DNA of 64,000 nucleotides from Vicia villosa (Eukaryota > Streptophyta > Magnoliopsida > Fabales > Fabaceae), in contig NC_081185.1 of assembly GCF_029867415.1 (NCBI RefSeq), positions 68,147,156 to 68,211,155 on the forward strand, read 5' to 3'. Shown piece by piece: positions 24,506 to 37,323 of this stretch. The notes under the pieces were generated by a model, which was given only the letters and a program-made list of their open reading frames with translations, had not been told where the DNA came from and ran no database searches. Both the position numbers and the translations under genes were made by a program. How positions within the stretch are numbered: position 1 is the stretch's first letter; each line of letters opens with the position of its first letter.

Positions 24506-25091
24506 ATGGCCAGTCTCGACACAGATCACGATTTCATGCCTCTTCTTTCTACCCCGAGCAGAAGTCCAGCCCAGGCTTCATGAATCCTTTCATGGAGGAC
24601 GAAGTCCCTTGGAAAAGGGATAGCACCATCGTGTCTCCATCCTCTAAAGACATCCTCGACCTTGGCAACCAGAACGCTGAGCCCAATCGTTCCAAGAAAT
24701 GCCAAGAAAGAGCACCAAAATCCATCGAGATTCTGTTACCGGCCAACGCTGACATCGTCCTCGCAGTCCTAGTCGAGGCACTGAATAAAACCAATTATCT
24801 AATCCTGTGGAAAAATGAAAGGATATGGGCATTGGAAGGAGGTTACCACCAACGATCTCCCCCGTAGAGACACCTAAGATGTTCGTATAGACCTTCTCTC
24901 TAACCCAGAGAATGCCGTCGTGAGATTCCCGCAATCAATAAACGTGATCGTGCATATCGCTGTAAGAACGGCGTGTCCCCGACTTCCAAGAAAAGTAGAG
25001 AGAATCCTTGGGCAGAAACTCGGCGTACACCTCCTCAAGATCACTCAAGAAGCTCGTCTCCCCGACGAGACCACATGCGTCGAGGTTCCCC
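24506..25091 (+). pseudogene. Ty3/gypsy (Tat/Retand-like) gag, N-terminal part
   Basis: A frame starts at the Met at 24506 (MASLDTDHDFMPLL) and stops after about 25 codons. The next frame from 24580 carries LLPANADIVLAVLVEALNKT and WALEGG, typical of the N-terminal Gag of these elements. Gag is interrupted at 25091 by a complete LTR element and resumes at 30215. Stops and frameshifts are frequent. Confidence 0.65.
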
Positions 25092-26440
25092 TGTGAAGTC
25101 AAGACCCTCCATCCAATGTGTTTTGACGAAGACAATGTAAAAATCAAATGATAATTTCTAAAATTATGGAAAATGCTTCAAGTACATTTTATCAATTCAA
25201 GTGTTCAAGACTCATCAGGTGTGAAAGCTAGCATCAAATAACGTATGACTTTTTTATTTGAAAACTAGCATGGATCTTGATTAATAGACATACAAGCATG
25301 CAATTATATTGATAAATTAGTGCTCAAAATATTTTATACATTTTAATCTCTAAACTTCTCAAATTATCATGAATAAAAAAACTATGGTTCAAATGCATAA
25401 AAAAACTTTAAAAAAAAAAGTTGTCAGCTTTTTTTAAGCTAGGTTTGTGTAACTGACTTAACAAAACCTGATGTTGTTTGAAATTTGAATAATTATTTGA
25501 AATTCAAAAAACTTTCTGCACTTGTTAAGTCAGGTATCTGTTAAAACTGACTTAAAAAGTCATGTACAAATTTGAAAAAACATCAATTTTTTAACAGCTT
25601 TTCATGCACTTCTTCATGAAACCTTTTCATTTTAACTTGACATTTGTTCATGATATTTTTCCATGACTTCACCATGATTCATAAAGATGTTATGCTCTTA
25701 TTAATACATGAAATTTCACATTACAAATCAACTCTTCAACAACAATTTAACATCATTGTTATCATTCAAATTTCAAAACAAGTGTTTGTGTTATTGAACT
25801 TTTACAAAGAATTTTTTTGCATGCATTTTCATATTAGTCCAGAAAAATTCATATAATATTTACAAACACTTGAGCACTATATTCTATCATTATAAGTTGC
25901 TTGTTTTAAGGGAAGACCAATTATATTGATATATCACTCAAAGTGATAATTATTCTACAAATTTCATACTCTTAAAAATCTTGTTGTATTCATATCTTAT
26001 TTTCCAGGATCGTTGGAGTTAAGATTATTTGGTTGTATCTTTCTATCTAAGATTGTTGGAAGCAAGAGGTTGAAAGTGAGAGGATTGTTCTCATTTTAAC
26101 TTGGTTAATCCAAGAGAATTGTTTTTGGTGGTTTTTTTATTAGAATATTGTAGGAGAAGTCTTGGGTTTTGGATTGTACAATTATCCAATAATAGTGAAA
26201 TCTCTTTCATGTTGAAAGGGGACAAGAGTATTCTCGGACTGTGAGGAGAACCATTATACGTCCCTGTATTCTTTACTTTTCCGCATTTACCACTTTCATC
26301 ACAAATGAAAACCCAGAAAAGAAAGAAACACATGTATAAACTCTTGCACCAAACCCGAAAAATAAGAACGAGTATTCGAAAACCCGATAAATTTTCAAAG
26401 TCCTAATTCACCCCCTCTTAGGCACACTCTCAAATTTACA
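25092..26440 (+). mobile_element. 5' LTR (1349 bp)
   Basis: Starts TGTGAAGTCAAGACCCTCC and ends CTCTCAAATTTACA. It shares its whole order of motifs with the LTR at 28931, with many substitutions and small indels, showing an old insertion. Confidence 0.92.
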
Positions 26441-26441
26441 A

Positions 26442-26453
26442 TTGGAATCAGAG
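26442..26453 (+). other. Primer-binding site, initiator tRNA-Met type
   Basis: TTGGAATCAGAG directly after the LTR, one base different from the canonical TGGTATCAGAG. Confidence 0.75.
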
Positions 26454-26487
26454 AAGGTTATTGATAACCTGTTCCTAAGAGATCTAG

Positions 26488-28620
26488 ATGGCTTCGACAA
26501 ATCAAAACCTGGTTTTTAGAGACGGTGGTAGCAATAACAAGTCTCCATTGTCTTGTGGTGACTTAGATTGTTGGAAAATTCACATGCAGGCTCACTTAGA
26601 AGCCTAAGTCGAAGAAATAAGGGATGCTGTCCAAAATGGCCCCTTTGTTCCCACAACTGTTGTCAATGGTGTTGGAACAACAAAGCCTAAAGGTTCATGG
26701 GATGACGATGATAAGAAATAGTCCTCTATGACAAAAAGGCAATCAATCTTCTTAAAGGTGCACTTAGCATGGATGTTTTCTTTCGTGTTTCGGCATGCAC
26801 AACGATAAAAGAAATATGGGATACATTATTAGAAACTCATGAAGGAACTGTTGAAGTTAAGAGATCTCTATTAAACATGTTGAGTCAAGAATATGAGTTA
26901 TTCAGAATGCAGCCCAGAGAATCCATCCTCGACTTATAGAAAATATTCGTGCACTTAGTAAATCACTTGAAAGCACTTGGTAAGACTCTTACTACTGAGA
27001 AACTCAATCTTAAAGTGCTTAGATCCTTAACTAGGGAATGACAACCAAAAGTGACGGCAATATCCGAGAAGAAAATTTTATCCAGAATGACTTCCGCAAC
27101 ATTGTTCAAAAAACTTCAAGAATATGAAAAGGAACTCGGCAGACTTGAAAAACACGAAACTCAAGTAAAAGATTCAAAATATATTGTCTTAAAGATGAGA
27201 GTAAAAATAATGATAGAAATCAAGAGGAAGAGTCCACTAGTGAAGAAGATGATGATCTTATCAAAAAGTTTGAAAAGTTTGTAAAAAAAGAAAGCAAAAA
27301 GGAGATCATTAAAAAGAAAGCACCAACAATGAAGGTTACATGCTTTCAATATGGAGAAAATGACATGTTAAAAGTGAATGCCCTACACTTAAAAATAAGA
27401 ATAAATACTTCAAATTAAAGAAGAATAAAAAGTCAAAGAAAGCATATGTAGCAAGGGAAGATAATGAAGTAATTTCATCTTCTGATTTCAAAAGCAAAGA
27501 ATGTGCAAATCTAGCATTGATGGCTTCACACCATTCCGACGATGAAGACGATGAGATTAGTAATGAATTTTCTCTTTATGATAATGATGCACAAGGTGCC
27601 ATAAATTAACTCTTGAATGAATGCAAAATTTGTACAAAACAATATCGTCTCAAAAGAAACAAATTCCGTGTCTAGAAGAAAAAGTTGAGACAATGGAAAA
27701 AGATTTCAAAGATGAAAAACAGAAGATGAGTAGTGATCAAAAACATAATTTGGTATACAATAAATGTGAAACACTTTCTTTACAAATTATTTAATTATAG
27801 AGAGTTCTTGAAAGGTATGACAAAAGGACAAATTGGGTTGGAAGGGGTCCTTACTCAACAAAGATATTCCAAGGATAAAAATGGGCTTGGTTATTCAAAA
27901 TTTTCAAAACTAAGTTCTAACAAAACTATCTTTGTTAAGGCTTGTAACCAAACATCCCAAGAGAAAGTGAACAAGCCTAAAGTGGTTCATCATTATCCTA
28001 AAAGGAAGAGATTTGTTGAGAAGAAACCTTATCCTCCTAGATATAGAACTAATTTTGTACCATCATGCTTTTATTGTGGTATTAGTGGCCATACGCACAA
28101 TGCATGTTATGTAAGAAATTCAGTATAACAAGTGGCCATTATGTGTGGGTTAAAAAGGGAACTAACTACGAAGGACCCAAAGCACAGTGGGTACTGAACA
28201 AAACTTATATTGTTTTGTAGGTTTACTTGAAGACCACTTCAAAACTTTGATATATTTATAGTGGTTGCTTCAAGCATATGATGGGAGACATAAAATAACT
28301 TCCAAATCTAGTTCTAATATCCAAGGGTTATGTCACATATGGGGACAACCTTAAAGGAAAAATTATTGGCAAAGTCAAAGTTGGAGGATCCCCTTTCACA
28401 TCCGTTGAAGATGTACTTTATGTTGAAAGACTAAAGCAAAATCTTCTAAGCAAATGCCAACTTTGGGACAAAGGCTTCAAAATCATATTCACCAAAGATG
28501 AATGTTTGATGAAGTCACTCATGAGGTAAAACTTATAGGTAAAAATTTCTTTTATTTTTATAAAATTATCTATATTTTTAAAAATCTTTTCCCATTCTTT
28601 TTTCTAATGACAAAGGGGGA
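26488..28620 (+). pseudogene. SIRE-like copia gag with protease remnant
   Basis: Starts at the Met at 26488 (MASTNQNLVFRDGG) and has an in-frame stop at about codon 40, with further stops and frame changes. A degenerate zinc knuckle lies near 27340 and an intact one (CFYCGISGHTHNAC) near 28070. The coil-rich part at 27630-27760 has the LEEKVETMEKDFKDEK pattern of SIRE Gag. Near 28330-28520 are fragments like VTYGDNLKGKIIGK and LLSKCQLWDKGFKIIFTKDE, the protease/GAG-pre-integrase junction. Everything downstream in pol is deleted. Confidence 0.85.
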
Positions 28621-28622
28621 GA

Positions 28623-28735
<113 letters not shown>

Positions 28736-28915
28736 TCTAACTATTACAGCCCAAAAGAAAGATGCAAATTCTATATTAATCAAGAAGATCTTTGATCAAG
28801 GGGTAGTTATCAAAGATAGGGGGAGCATTCACATAAGAGATTCTCATTTTTTTTCTAAGAGATTCAAGCATTTCAAGATATTCAAGCACTCCAACTTTCA
28901 ATTGTTGGTCATCAT

Positions 28916-28930
28916 AAAAAAGGGGGAGAA
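28916..28930 (+). other. Polypurine tract
   Basis: AAAAAAGGGGGAGAA directly before the 3' LTR start. Confidence 0.9.
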
Positions 28931-30214
28931 TGTGAAGTCAAGACCCTCCATCCAATGTGTTTTGATGAAGACAATGTAAAAATAAAATGATCATGCCAAA
29001 AAGTATGGAAAAACTTCAAGTACATTTCATCGATTCAAATGTTCAAGACTCATCATGTGTGAAGCTAGCATCAAATAACTCAAGACTTTTTATTTGAAGA
29101 CTAGCATGGATCTTGATTAATAGAGGTACAAGCATGCAATTATATTGATAACTTAGTGCTTAAAATATGTTATAAATTTTCGTCTCTAACATTCTCAAAT
29201 TTTCATGCATAAAAATATTTGATTCAAATGCATAAAAAAGCTTTTTTAAAAAGCTGTCAGCACTTTTTAAGTCAGGTCTGTTTAACTGACTTAACAAAAC
29301 CTGATGCTATTTGAATTTTGAATAATTATTTGGAATTCAAAAAACTTTCTACACTTGTTAAGTCAGGTATCCGTTAAAACAGATTTAACAAGTCCTGTAA
29401 GAATTTGAAAAAACATCAATTTTTTTACAACTTTTCATGCACTTCTTCACCATGATGCATAAAGGTGTTATGCTCTTATAAATACATGAAATTTCAAATT
29501 ACAAATCACCTCTTCAATAGATTTTTAACATCAATGCTATCATTCAAATTTCAAAACAAGTGTTGGTGTTCTTGAACTTTCACAAAGAATTTTTTGCATG
29601 CATTTCCATATTAGTCTAGAAAAATTCATATAATATTTACAAACACTTGAGCACTATATTCTATCATTATAAGTTGCTTGTTTGAAGGGAATATCAATTA
29701 TATTGATACATCACTCAAAGTGATAATTATTCTACAATTTTCATACTCTTAAAAATCTTGTTGTATTCATATCTTATTTTCCAGGATTATTAGAATTAAG
29801 ATTATATGGTTGTACCTTGCTATCCAAGATTGTTGGAAGCAAGAGGTTGAAAGTGATAGGATTGTTTTCATTTTAACTTGGTTGATCCAAGAGGATTGTT
29901 CCTGGTGGTTTTGTTGTTAGAAGATTGTAGAAGAAGTCTTGGGTTTAGTCTTGTACAAATATCTAACAATAGCGAAATCTCTTTCGTGTTGAAACGGGAC
30001 TGGAGTACTCTCGGAATGTGAGGGGAACCAATATACATCCCCATGTTCTTTATTTTTCCGCATTTATCACTTTCATCACAAATCAAAACCCTGAACAGAA
30101 AGAAATACATGTATAAAATCTTGCAAACAAGAAAAATAAGAACAAGTATTCTAAAACTGGATAAATTTTCAAAGTCCTAATTCACCCCCTCCTAGGCGCA
30201 CTCTCAAACTTACA
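28931..30214 (+). mobile_element. 3' LTR (1284 bp)
   Basis: Partner of the LTR at 25092, starting TGTGAAGTCAAGACCCTCC and ending CTCTCAAACTTACA. It is 65 bp shorter through small deletions, for example near 29450 where a stretch present at 25610-25670 is missing. Confidence 0.92.
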
Positions 30215-31500
30215 CCCCCTGGCTCCCCCAACTCAAGCAACAAGGACGAGCCCCGGGGCCCGTTGTCAGCATAAATCTTGGCAACCCGACTACCCAAGGG
30301 GTTGGAAAAGCCTCCCCCTTTGGGCACGTATAACAGCACTACCAACCCTGACGAGCACATACAAAATATTGATGCTCTCCTCGACTACCGTGGCGTCAAG
30401 GGTGCGATAAAATGCATATTGTTTCCCACCACACTATGAAAAGGAGCAATGGCCTAGTATAAAAGTCTCCCCGACGGGTCCATCACGTCTTGGAGGTAGT
30501 TGGGGAAGACTTTCTCCCGACACTTTACAGCCTATTGACGCCATCCCAAAATCGAAGCGTCCCTCGAACCCATCATGCAAGGGAAGATGAATCCCTACGG
30601 GTATTCATTGAAATATTCAATAAAGAGGCCGTCCAAGTCTCTACGACGGACGATATGAAAAATATTTTCTTGAACGCGGTCTACCCCCGCGAAGTGTTTT
30701 TGCGAAAGCCGTCGGCATAGAGAACCCCTCTTCACTAGACGCATTCCTCCTCAAGGCCCAAACATATATTCAATACGAGAAGAAAGAGGTGGCCAAACCA
30801 CTCGCTATACCCGACATTAGGAGAGCGCTAAAGACGCAAAGTCACAAGACCACTTGACAATCTGTCGGGAGGGGACAAGAAGAGGGACGACCAGAGATGT
30901 GATACACGAGACTATAAAGGACTAGCCGGTCGGTTCCATGACTACACTCCTTTCGTCGCCACTCGCGAGAAAACTTTGTCTGAATACGCTAATGCGAGTT
31001 CAAACAAGTCGGGGTCCATTTTCTCGACAGGTTCCGGCCAAACCTAATACGGAGAAGACCAAGATTTTCCGGTTCCAAAAGAGCCACGTGCATAACAGGG
31101 AGGGTTGCATCCACATAAAGTACGCCATTGAAATCCTGATCAGGGACGAACACCTAAAACATTGTACCAAAAAGAGGGACGATGCTCGTTTTGAGGCCCT
31201 AGAAACCAAAAGTATCGAAGAGAAGACTCCATCAAATGGCGGGGCAATGCCTATGGCACAAAGCATGACCCTCCCCGAGGACTTCTGCAACTCCAAAGAG
31301 ACAACATTCTCCACCTACACAACCATACACAACCCCTGGGAAAACTTCCCTTCGGCAAAAGTCATCTCGGGTGGAGGTAGTACGGGGATGACGGTCGGGT
31401 CCGTAAAAAGGAAGTTTGAGGAACTAATCTCAGCAACATCGCCCAGGAACTCCACCCTCGACATAGGTCGGGAAACCTCCACTCCCATATAATTATACAA
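30215..31500 (+). pseudogene. Ty3/gypsy (Tat/Retand-like) gag, C-terminal part
   Basis: Continues the gag split at 25091. Near 30490-30720 is the retrotransposon-Gag stretch ESLRVFIEIFNKEAVQV and TTDDMKNIFLNAV. Near 31060-31180 is the region that normally has a Cys/His motif, here HVHNREGCIHIKYAIEILI with the first Cys lost. A Lys/Arg-rich tail and GSVKRKFEELISATS follow. Frame changes occur at about 30720 and 30930. Confidence 0.8.
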
Positions 31501-32112
31501 ATAATAACTCCCTAACGGATCCCTAATGCGAGCATCCCCCGTCTCATTTGTGCCCAGATGGCAAATTTCGATGTGCGTCAAATGCTAGTTTACTAGGGAA
31601 GCTCCGTAGACATCATGTACTCACAGCTTTTCCCAACACTCTAGATCGATGAGACCCACCTGACGCCCTATATAGGCTTCAACCTACATGGTTTCAACGA
31701 TTCCGTCACCAAACTTTGGGGCTACGTAGAGCTCATCGTCACCTTTGCAGCTGTTGAAACGGCCAAGTCCATCATGGTCCAGTTCCTGGTAATAGATTGT
31801 TCATCCTTGTATTAGTGCATCCTTAGGAAACCCACTCTCACTGATTTGACAGCCGTTCCCTCCACGATCCATCTGAAGATGAAGTATTACACCTCGAAGG
31901 GCCTCGTCGCCATCCCACACGACGACATTGAGGCGGCAAGAAAATGCTTCGACGTTGCGTCGAAGGGCATCAACTCCATCAGAACTACAAGCAGAGGTAA
32001 AACATCAATCCCTTCCATCTTAGAGGATCCTAAACAACTGCCCCGCATTGAGTCGTTCGATCTTGATAGCCGATTCTCCCAAGACCTATGTAGAGACCAA
32101 AATAAGCACTAG
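31501..32112 (+). pseudogene. Ty3/gypsy protease remnant, active site lost
   Basis: Gypsy-type protease region. The active-site triplet before GSSVDIMYS is replaced: codon 31591-31593 is Tyr where Asp is expected and 31594-31596 is a stop where Gln is expected. Downstream IGFNLHGFNDSVTK-like and ELIVTF sequence, then DLTAVPSTIHLKMKYYT and DDIEAARKCFDVASKGI, match the C-terminal side of this domain in Tat-like elements. Confidence 0.8.
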
Positions 32113-33300
32113 TCATCGCCACCCGCAATGACCATTAATCAAGAACCCATCGATCCCCTTCGTCCTATCCTCGACGACGACTTCGAAATCATTCTCCTCG
32201 GGGATGATCCGAACAAGGGGGTCAAGATCAGAGCTGACATTCCCGAACTCGCCAAGAAACAACCGAGAGCCTGCCTTAGGGAGAATGTAGACCTCTTCGC
32301 CTAGTGCGCCTCAGAAATTCCCGAGCTCGATCCAGAGATTGCTTGCCATCACCTTACTGTAGACCCGGTCGTTAGAGTCGTAGCCCAGTATAGACTCCGG
32401 CAGTCCCCCCAAAAAATGGAGGTTGTCGAGCAAGCTGGTAGGGATTTATTAAATGATAATTTCATATCAGAAGCCAAGTATACCAGTTGGCTGTCCAACA
32501 CTGTATTTATAAAGAAAACTAATGGAAATGGCGCATGTGCATCAACTACACCGATCTTAACCGAGCTTACACCAATCATAGATAAGCTCGTTAACAATTC
32601 TGCAGGTTTTAAAATCTTATCCTTCATGGACGCATAATCTGGTTAGAACCAGATCCCCATGGAAAAGGGGGACAAAAAATATACATCCTCCATGACCAAA
32701 TCGGGCAACTACTACTACAACGTAATGCCTTTCGGTCTGAAGAACGCCGGAGCAACGTACCAACACATGATGAATAAATTCTTCCAAGGAGAGATCGGAG
32801 ACATGCTCGAAGTCTAAATGGACGATATGATCGTGAAATCCCAAGAGGAATCCGACCATGCCGCCCATCTAAAGAAAGTCTTCGACCAGGCTCAGAAATG
32901 CAAAATGCGTTTCAATCCTGAAAAGTGCATGTTTGGGACACGGGCAGAAAAGTTCCTCGGTTTCTACCTAACAAAATGAGGAATCGAAGCCAACCCTGGA
33001 AAATATAGGGATTTCTCTGAGCTCCCAACACCAAGCTCGAAGAAGTCGATTCAAAATCTGAATGGGATGCTCACATCCCTATCCCGCTTCGTGGCAAAAT
33101 CTTTCCAGCACGCTCTCCCATTTTTCAAGCTCCTCCAAAAGGAAGATGCTTTTGAATGGATGGAAGAATGCTAGCAGGCATTCCTCCATCTCAAAAAAGC
33201 TCTTTCCAAACCTCATGTACTTACCAGACTGGAAAACGGCGAGACCCTATACCTCTACCTCATGATAGCCTCTGAGGCCCTAAGTGCCGTTGTAATACGG
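32113..33300 (+). pseudogene. Ty3/gypsy reverse transcriptase and RNase H remnant
   Basis: Reverse transcriptase blocks in order: linker and PGLDP-like region (EIPELDPEIACHHLTVDP, about 32310), YTSWLSNTVFIKK, FKILSFMDA, NYYYNVMPFGLKNAGATYQ (about 32700) and the catalytic block near 32815, where the Tyr codon of Y-M-D-D is a stop (32815-32817) but MDDMIVKS remains. KFLGFYLTK and the RNase H start (LENGETLYLYL, ASEALSAVVIR) follow. The frame ends at 33300, where the Ogre LTR begins. The inserted Ogre's other end is outside the window, so the rest of pol is not visible. Confidence 0.88.
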
Positions 33301-36300
33301 TGAACTGACTTTTTGAAATGTCGCGGTAAGCAAGAGTCGCCACCGACTTTTATTTTATCCAATTTAATAGAAAGGCTAAAAGAACAGAAAAAACCTTTAA
33401 AAGAAATTTTGAGTTCGGGGGGTAATTTATACAAAGGGAAGGTATAAGGCACCCTTTGCATCCATGGTTTTCCATGGGCTCTTAATTTCTTAGCTCACTT
33501 TTTGTTTGAAAATGTTTGCAGCGAATAAAGAAAAAGATTTGAAATAAGGACTTTAGCTTGTAAATAAGCGTAGCCTTTTTGAAGGTTTTTCGATAAAGGG
33601 TAAGAAAAAGATTTAAACTAGAGTAAGCAATTAGGAGGTAATTACCATTAAAGTTAAAGAGTTCTTTTAGCCTTTCAGGGCTATCCATACCATAAGAGGG
33701 TTGGAAGTCCTTTTATTGGAGGTTGAAGGGTCGTCGAAATTATCATTCGCCATAAGACTGTCCCTGCCATAGAGAGGGCAGGTAGTCTAAGGGAAGGATA
33801 GAACAGTCATTTTAGGCAACCAAAGAGGACGCCTCAGTAATCGAAAGGGACTATCACATCATATCGTGGGCAACTTCGAGGGACAAGATCATATAACCGA
33901 AGGCAGCATCGAAGGGACTTATGATCTTTTGTGATGAGAATGAACTGAGGGTAACATTTGCCGAGGCATCCTCGGAATCCGAGGGACTTGACTATTCTGT
34001 AATGAAAAAGCAACAAGGCAACAAGCAACAGGCAACAAGAGGGGTTACCTTTAAAGGTGTGTGGGTGCACAATCATGTGATTAATTCAGATATGTTATCT
34101 TGTAAATTAGTTATTCTAATTCTGTTCAGAGTTGCACTCCCTAGAATTACTAACCACGCAGTAATAATCAGTAATAAGGTAATAGCATCACAGTTTAAGT
34201 CCCTCCAAGGCCAAACAATACAAACCCTGAGTAGTTACAAAAAATATATCAACCATGGGGAGGGGAAAAAGCAATTTATAAGATAAACCGGAAACTAATA
34301 GGTTAACCACAAGTAATAATATCAGGGTTAGAAATTAAATGAGAATAAGTTTAGGGTTACCGGAGGTTTGAGCTTTAATCGGTTGGTCAACCCTGAAAAT
34401 TAATGAAGGAAAGATAAAAAGGGTGAGTGCATTACAAATTCATTGGCGATTGAAGCAAACCCTATTTTAATTCAAAAGGCCAAAATAAAAAATAAAAATT
34501 AAAATGATGTTAAATTATATAAAAAATCAGAAACATAGCTTTTCGGTCTAGTATTAGGCGCGAAGAGGAGAAATGTTAGTGCATTATTGATCTGTTGATT
34601 ATTTACACAAACCCTAAGTTAAAACAAAACAGACAAAATTATTTTAAATAACTGTTTAAAAATTAAGAGAATCAAACGTGCGATTAAATATGATATTTAG
34701 ATGATGTAAAATATTAATTCAAATTAACTAATCAATTTAAAAACACCTATGAAAAAAATACTTTTATTATAAAACAAACAATTATTTTAATGTTGTGAGA
34801 AAAAATCGAATCTTCGATTAAAATAAAAATAAGCGATTATACAATTATTATGCAAAAAATAAAATGCTAAAATAAAATAAACTTGATAAAAGAAAGAAGA
34901 AAGAAATAAATAAAAGAATGCATGTAATTAAAAAAAAAGAAAATTAAAAGAAGACTTAGCTCTGGATCTTGTGTGGCGTGCTCGTGAAGGACTATGATGG
35001 ACTGGCAACCTCAGGTGCGTTAGATCTGATTGGTGATAGATCTGATGGCTTAGGGTTGAGCGTGCATGGTGGGGCTCCATGGATGCTGCATACAGGATCA
35101 GGAAACAAATATTTCATAAAAATATAAGTGGGAGTGGGGTATCAAACCCACACCCCCTAACTCAAGTCACGTCCTTTCACCAATCCAACCATGCATGCTT
35201 CTTTGATGATAAACGCGTTCGCATGATAATATATGGAAACAGTGACGTGGAATGAGAAACGCGCACGCTGGCTGGATATTTGAATTGAGCCAATCAATTG
35301 GTGACACCGGATCATCTTCTCCATCTGCCTGTCGTTTTAGATGCCATCTTCTACCTAAGGACGGCCACTGTAGTGACAGGTCCTGCAACTCACAAAACTT
35401 ACGATACACAATATAAATCAAATGTGAAACCATGGATCGATTGTAATTTATCCTCTAAATTTAATGGCATCAGTTTCTACGCCTAATTTTGCCTATTTAA
35501 CGAAGTCCTAAATAAAGGTTTGAAAACCTAACAATGGCACCGTGTCAAACCTGCACCCAAACTATAATCAAACAATCCAGAAACAACATTGACATCAAGA
35601 CAAACTCAAATATGTAATTAAAACGTGCTAAGAATGTAAGAATCATGCAATTTGACTCATGCTTGAAGTGAACAAACCGTGGCGAATTGCAAACAATTCT
35701 GAGCGTCTTAGCCTCAGATAACGATTGAAAATTCTTCAGTGATGTCTCAGGAATGTGTTTTGATCCTCTAAACGCCTTGAATCGAGCTACAAATGTCAAA
35801 ATGATTTTGACTTTTTCTTGCACTTTTATGAACTCGGTTAAGGTTCCTTGAGGCATAGAATCCGTCCCCTGATGGTCTGGCTTGGTTGTATATTTATAAG
35901 TGATGATTTTAGGTCAACAAAATAGAATCAAATCCTCCTTGAATCAAGATTGGAACTTTTGAAAAATTTGATTTGTGAAACTTTCTAATTATGGTCAATT
36001 CCAATCCAATCTTGCCAAGACTTGATTTGCACGAATTTGTGTCAATTTGGAGTGTGATTGGTAATTAAATTTGATTCAAATTGCTTCTTAAATCAAATCC
36101 TTGATTTTCTACTTGATTTATTTGAGTTTAATTGCCTTTTAAATGAATAAAAAATCATAATAAATCAAATAAATAATGCAATTTCGTGGCAATTGGTTTT
36201 TGGGCCTTGGATATCATGAGGATGCAGATTGGGCCAAAAAAGACTGGATTTGTTTGCAAAGAAATTCATTTTGAACCACTTTTACTTCACATTTTTCTTT

Positions 36301-37075
36301 CAAAATTGTCCAACTTTGACAAGGCGTATCTCTCTCAATATTTAAGATATGGAGGAGTTATAGGACTTTTTGGAAACCTCAAGATGTCTTCTACAAGCCA
36401 CTTTGGAAGCTTTTTTCCATTTGAGGATTTTATCTTGATGATATGGGCTTTGACAAAAAACTTCTCTTGGTTGACTTTCACAAAGGACCTATAATCTTTT
36501 GATCCATATCTCTCAAATGAAGCATTTTTGGACTTGGCTTGTGAGAGACAAATTTGTAGAGATTTCAATTTCCTTCGAAATGAGCTTTGAATGGGAAATT
36601 TCTGATGTTCCATGTGAAAGTTATGGCTGGTCAAAGTTCAGTTGACTTTTAGTCCAAAAAACCCTAATTTAGAAACTTCTAGTTTTGTTGATTTCTGAAC
36701 TTTCCTTGATGAATCATGATAAATCCTTGATCCAATGATGAATGATACTTCAAAATAAGGATGTTGACAAAAAATCAGGAATTTTGACTGTACTTTGACC
36801 ACAGTTGACTTTTAGGTCAAACTAGTCGACTATTGACTTTCTGAGCAATTGAGTGGTCAATCCTTGGAATTGAAACCTGAATTTTGTTATGGAGATAGTT
36901 TGAAACATCATAGGCCACATGGGATGCACTGGAGACTTTGATTCATTGATTTTCCTTAGAGAATTTGAAACCCTAGTTCATTGAGCCATTGTTTAGGAGC
37001 ATGTGTCTTTGAGTCTTGAACTTTGGTATGAGCTTGAATAGGAGAAATGAGATGGGAAAATTTTGGGGTATGACA
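33301..37075 (-). mobile_element. Ogre-like 3' LTR (about 3.8 kb)
   Basis: On the minus strand it starts TGTCATACCCCAAAATTTTCC at 37075, directly after a polypurine tract, and ends TTTCAAAAAGTCAGTTCA at 33301 against the gypsy RNase H. The segment GGTGGCGACTCTTGCTTACC near the end matches the related position in other Ogre LTRs. The inner boundary is set by TG/CA and by the host codon phase and could be off by about 10 bases. No gene is supported inside. Confidence 0.8.
35125..35192 (-). other. Degenerate tRNA-like module in Ogre LTR
   Basis: On the minus strand TGGTTGGATTGGTGAAAGG (A-box/D-arm-like) is followed by GTGTGGGTTTGATACCCC (B-box/T-arm-like with three G-C stem pairs). It is flanked downstream by sequence (GCATCCATGGAGCC, CACCATGCA) alignable to that after the modules at 4924 and 40984. 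Confidence 0.45.
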
Positions 37076-37097
37076 GCTGCCCCTGTTCAATCTTCTT
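37076..37097 (-). other. Polypurine tract of Ogre
   Basis: Reverse complement of AAGAAGATTGAACAGGGG plus CAGC, next to the LTR start. Confidence 0.88.
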
Positions 37098-37323
37098 AAA
37101 CCTGAAGATGTAGAGTGGTTTGTATGCCAGTCGGTATCTGAAGGTGGAAGAGGATTGAACACTAGAGTACCCAGAAATTTGTACCATCGGGGATGGTCTT
37201 AGAGATGCCATCCGGGTATTGGGGATATGAAGTGGGCTTTGAGATACCACCTGTCTTGAAAGCCAGAATAAATTGTACGTTAGACTATATTTGAACTTGA
37301 AGTGTTGGGAAGTAATTGTTGAA

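Noticed and set aside
30938..31492. Host gene of 184 codons
   Set aside because: The sequence matches the C-terminal Gag region of Tat-like gypsy elements and is flanked by gag and protease remnants.
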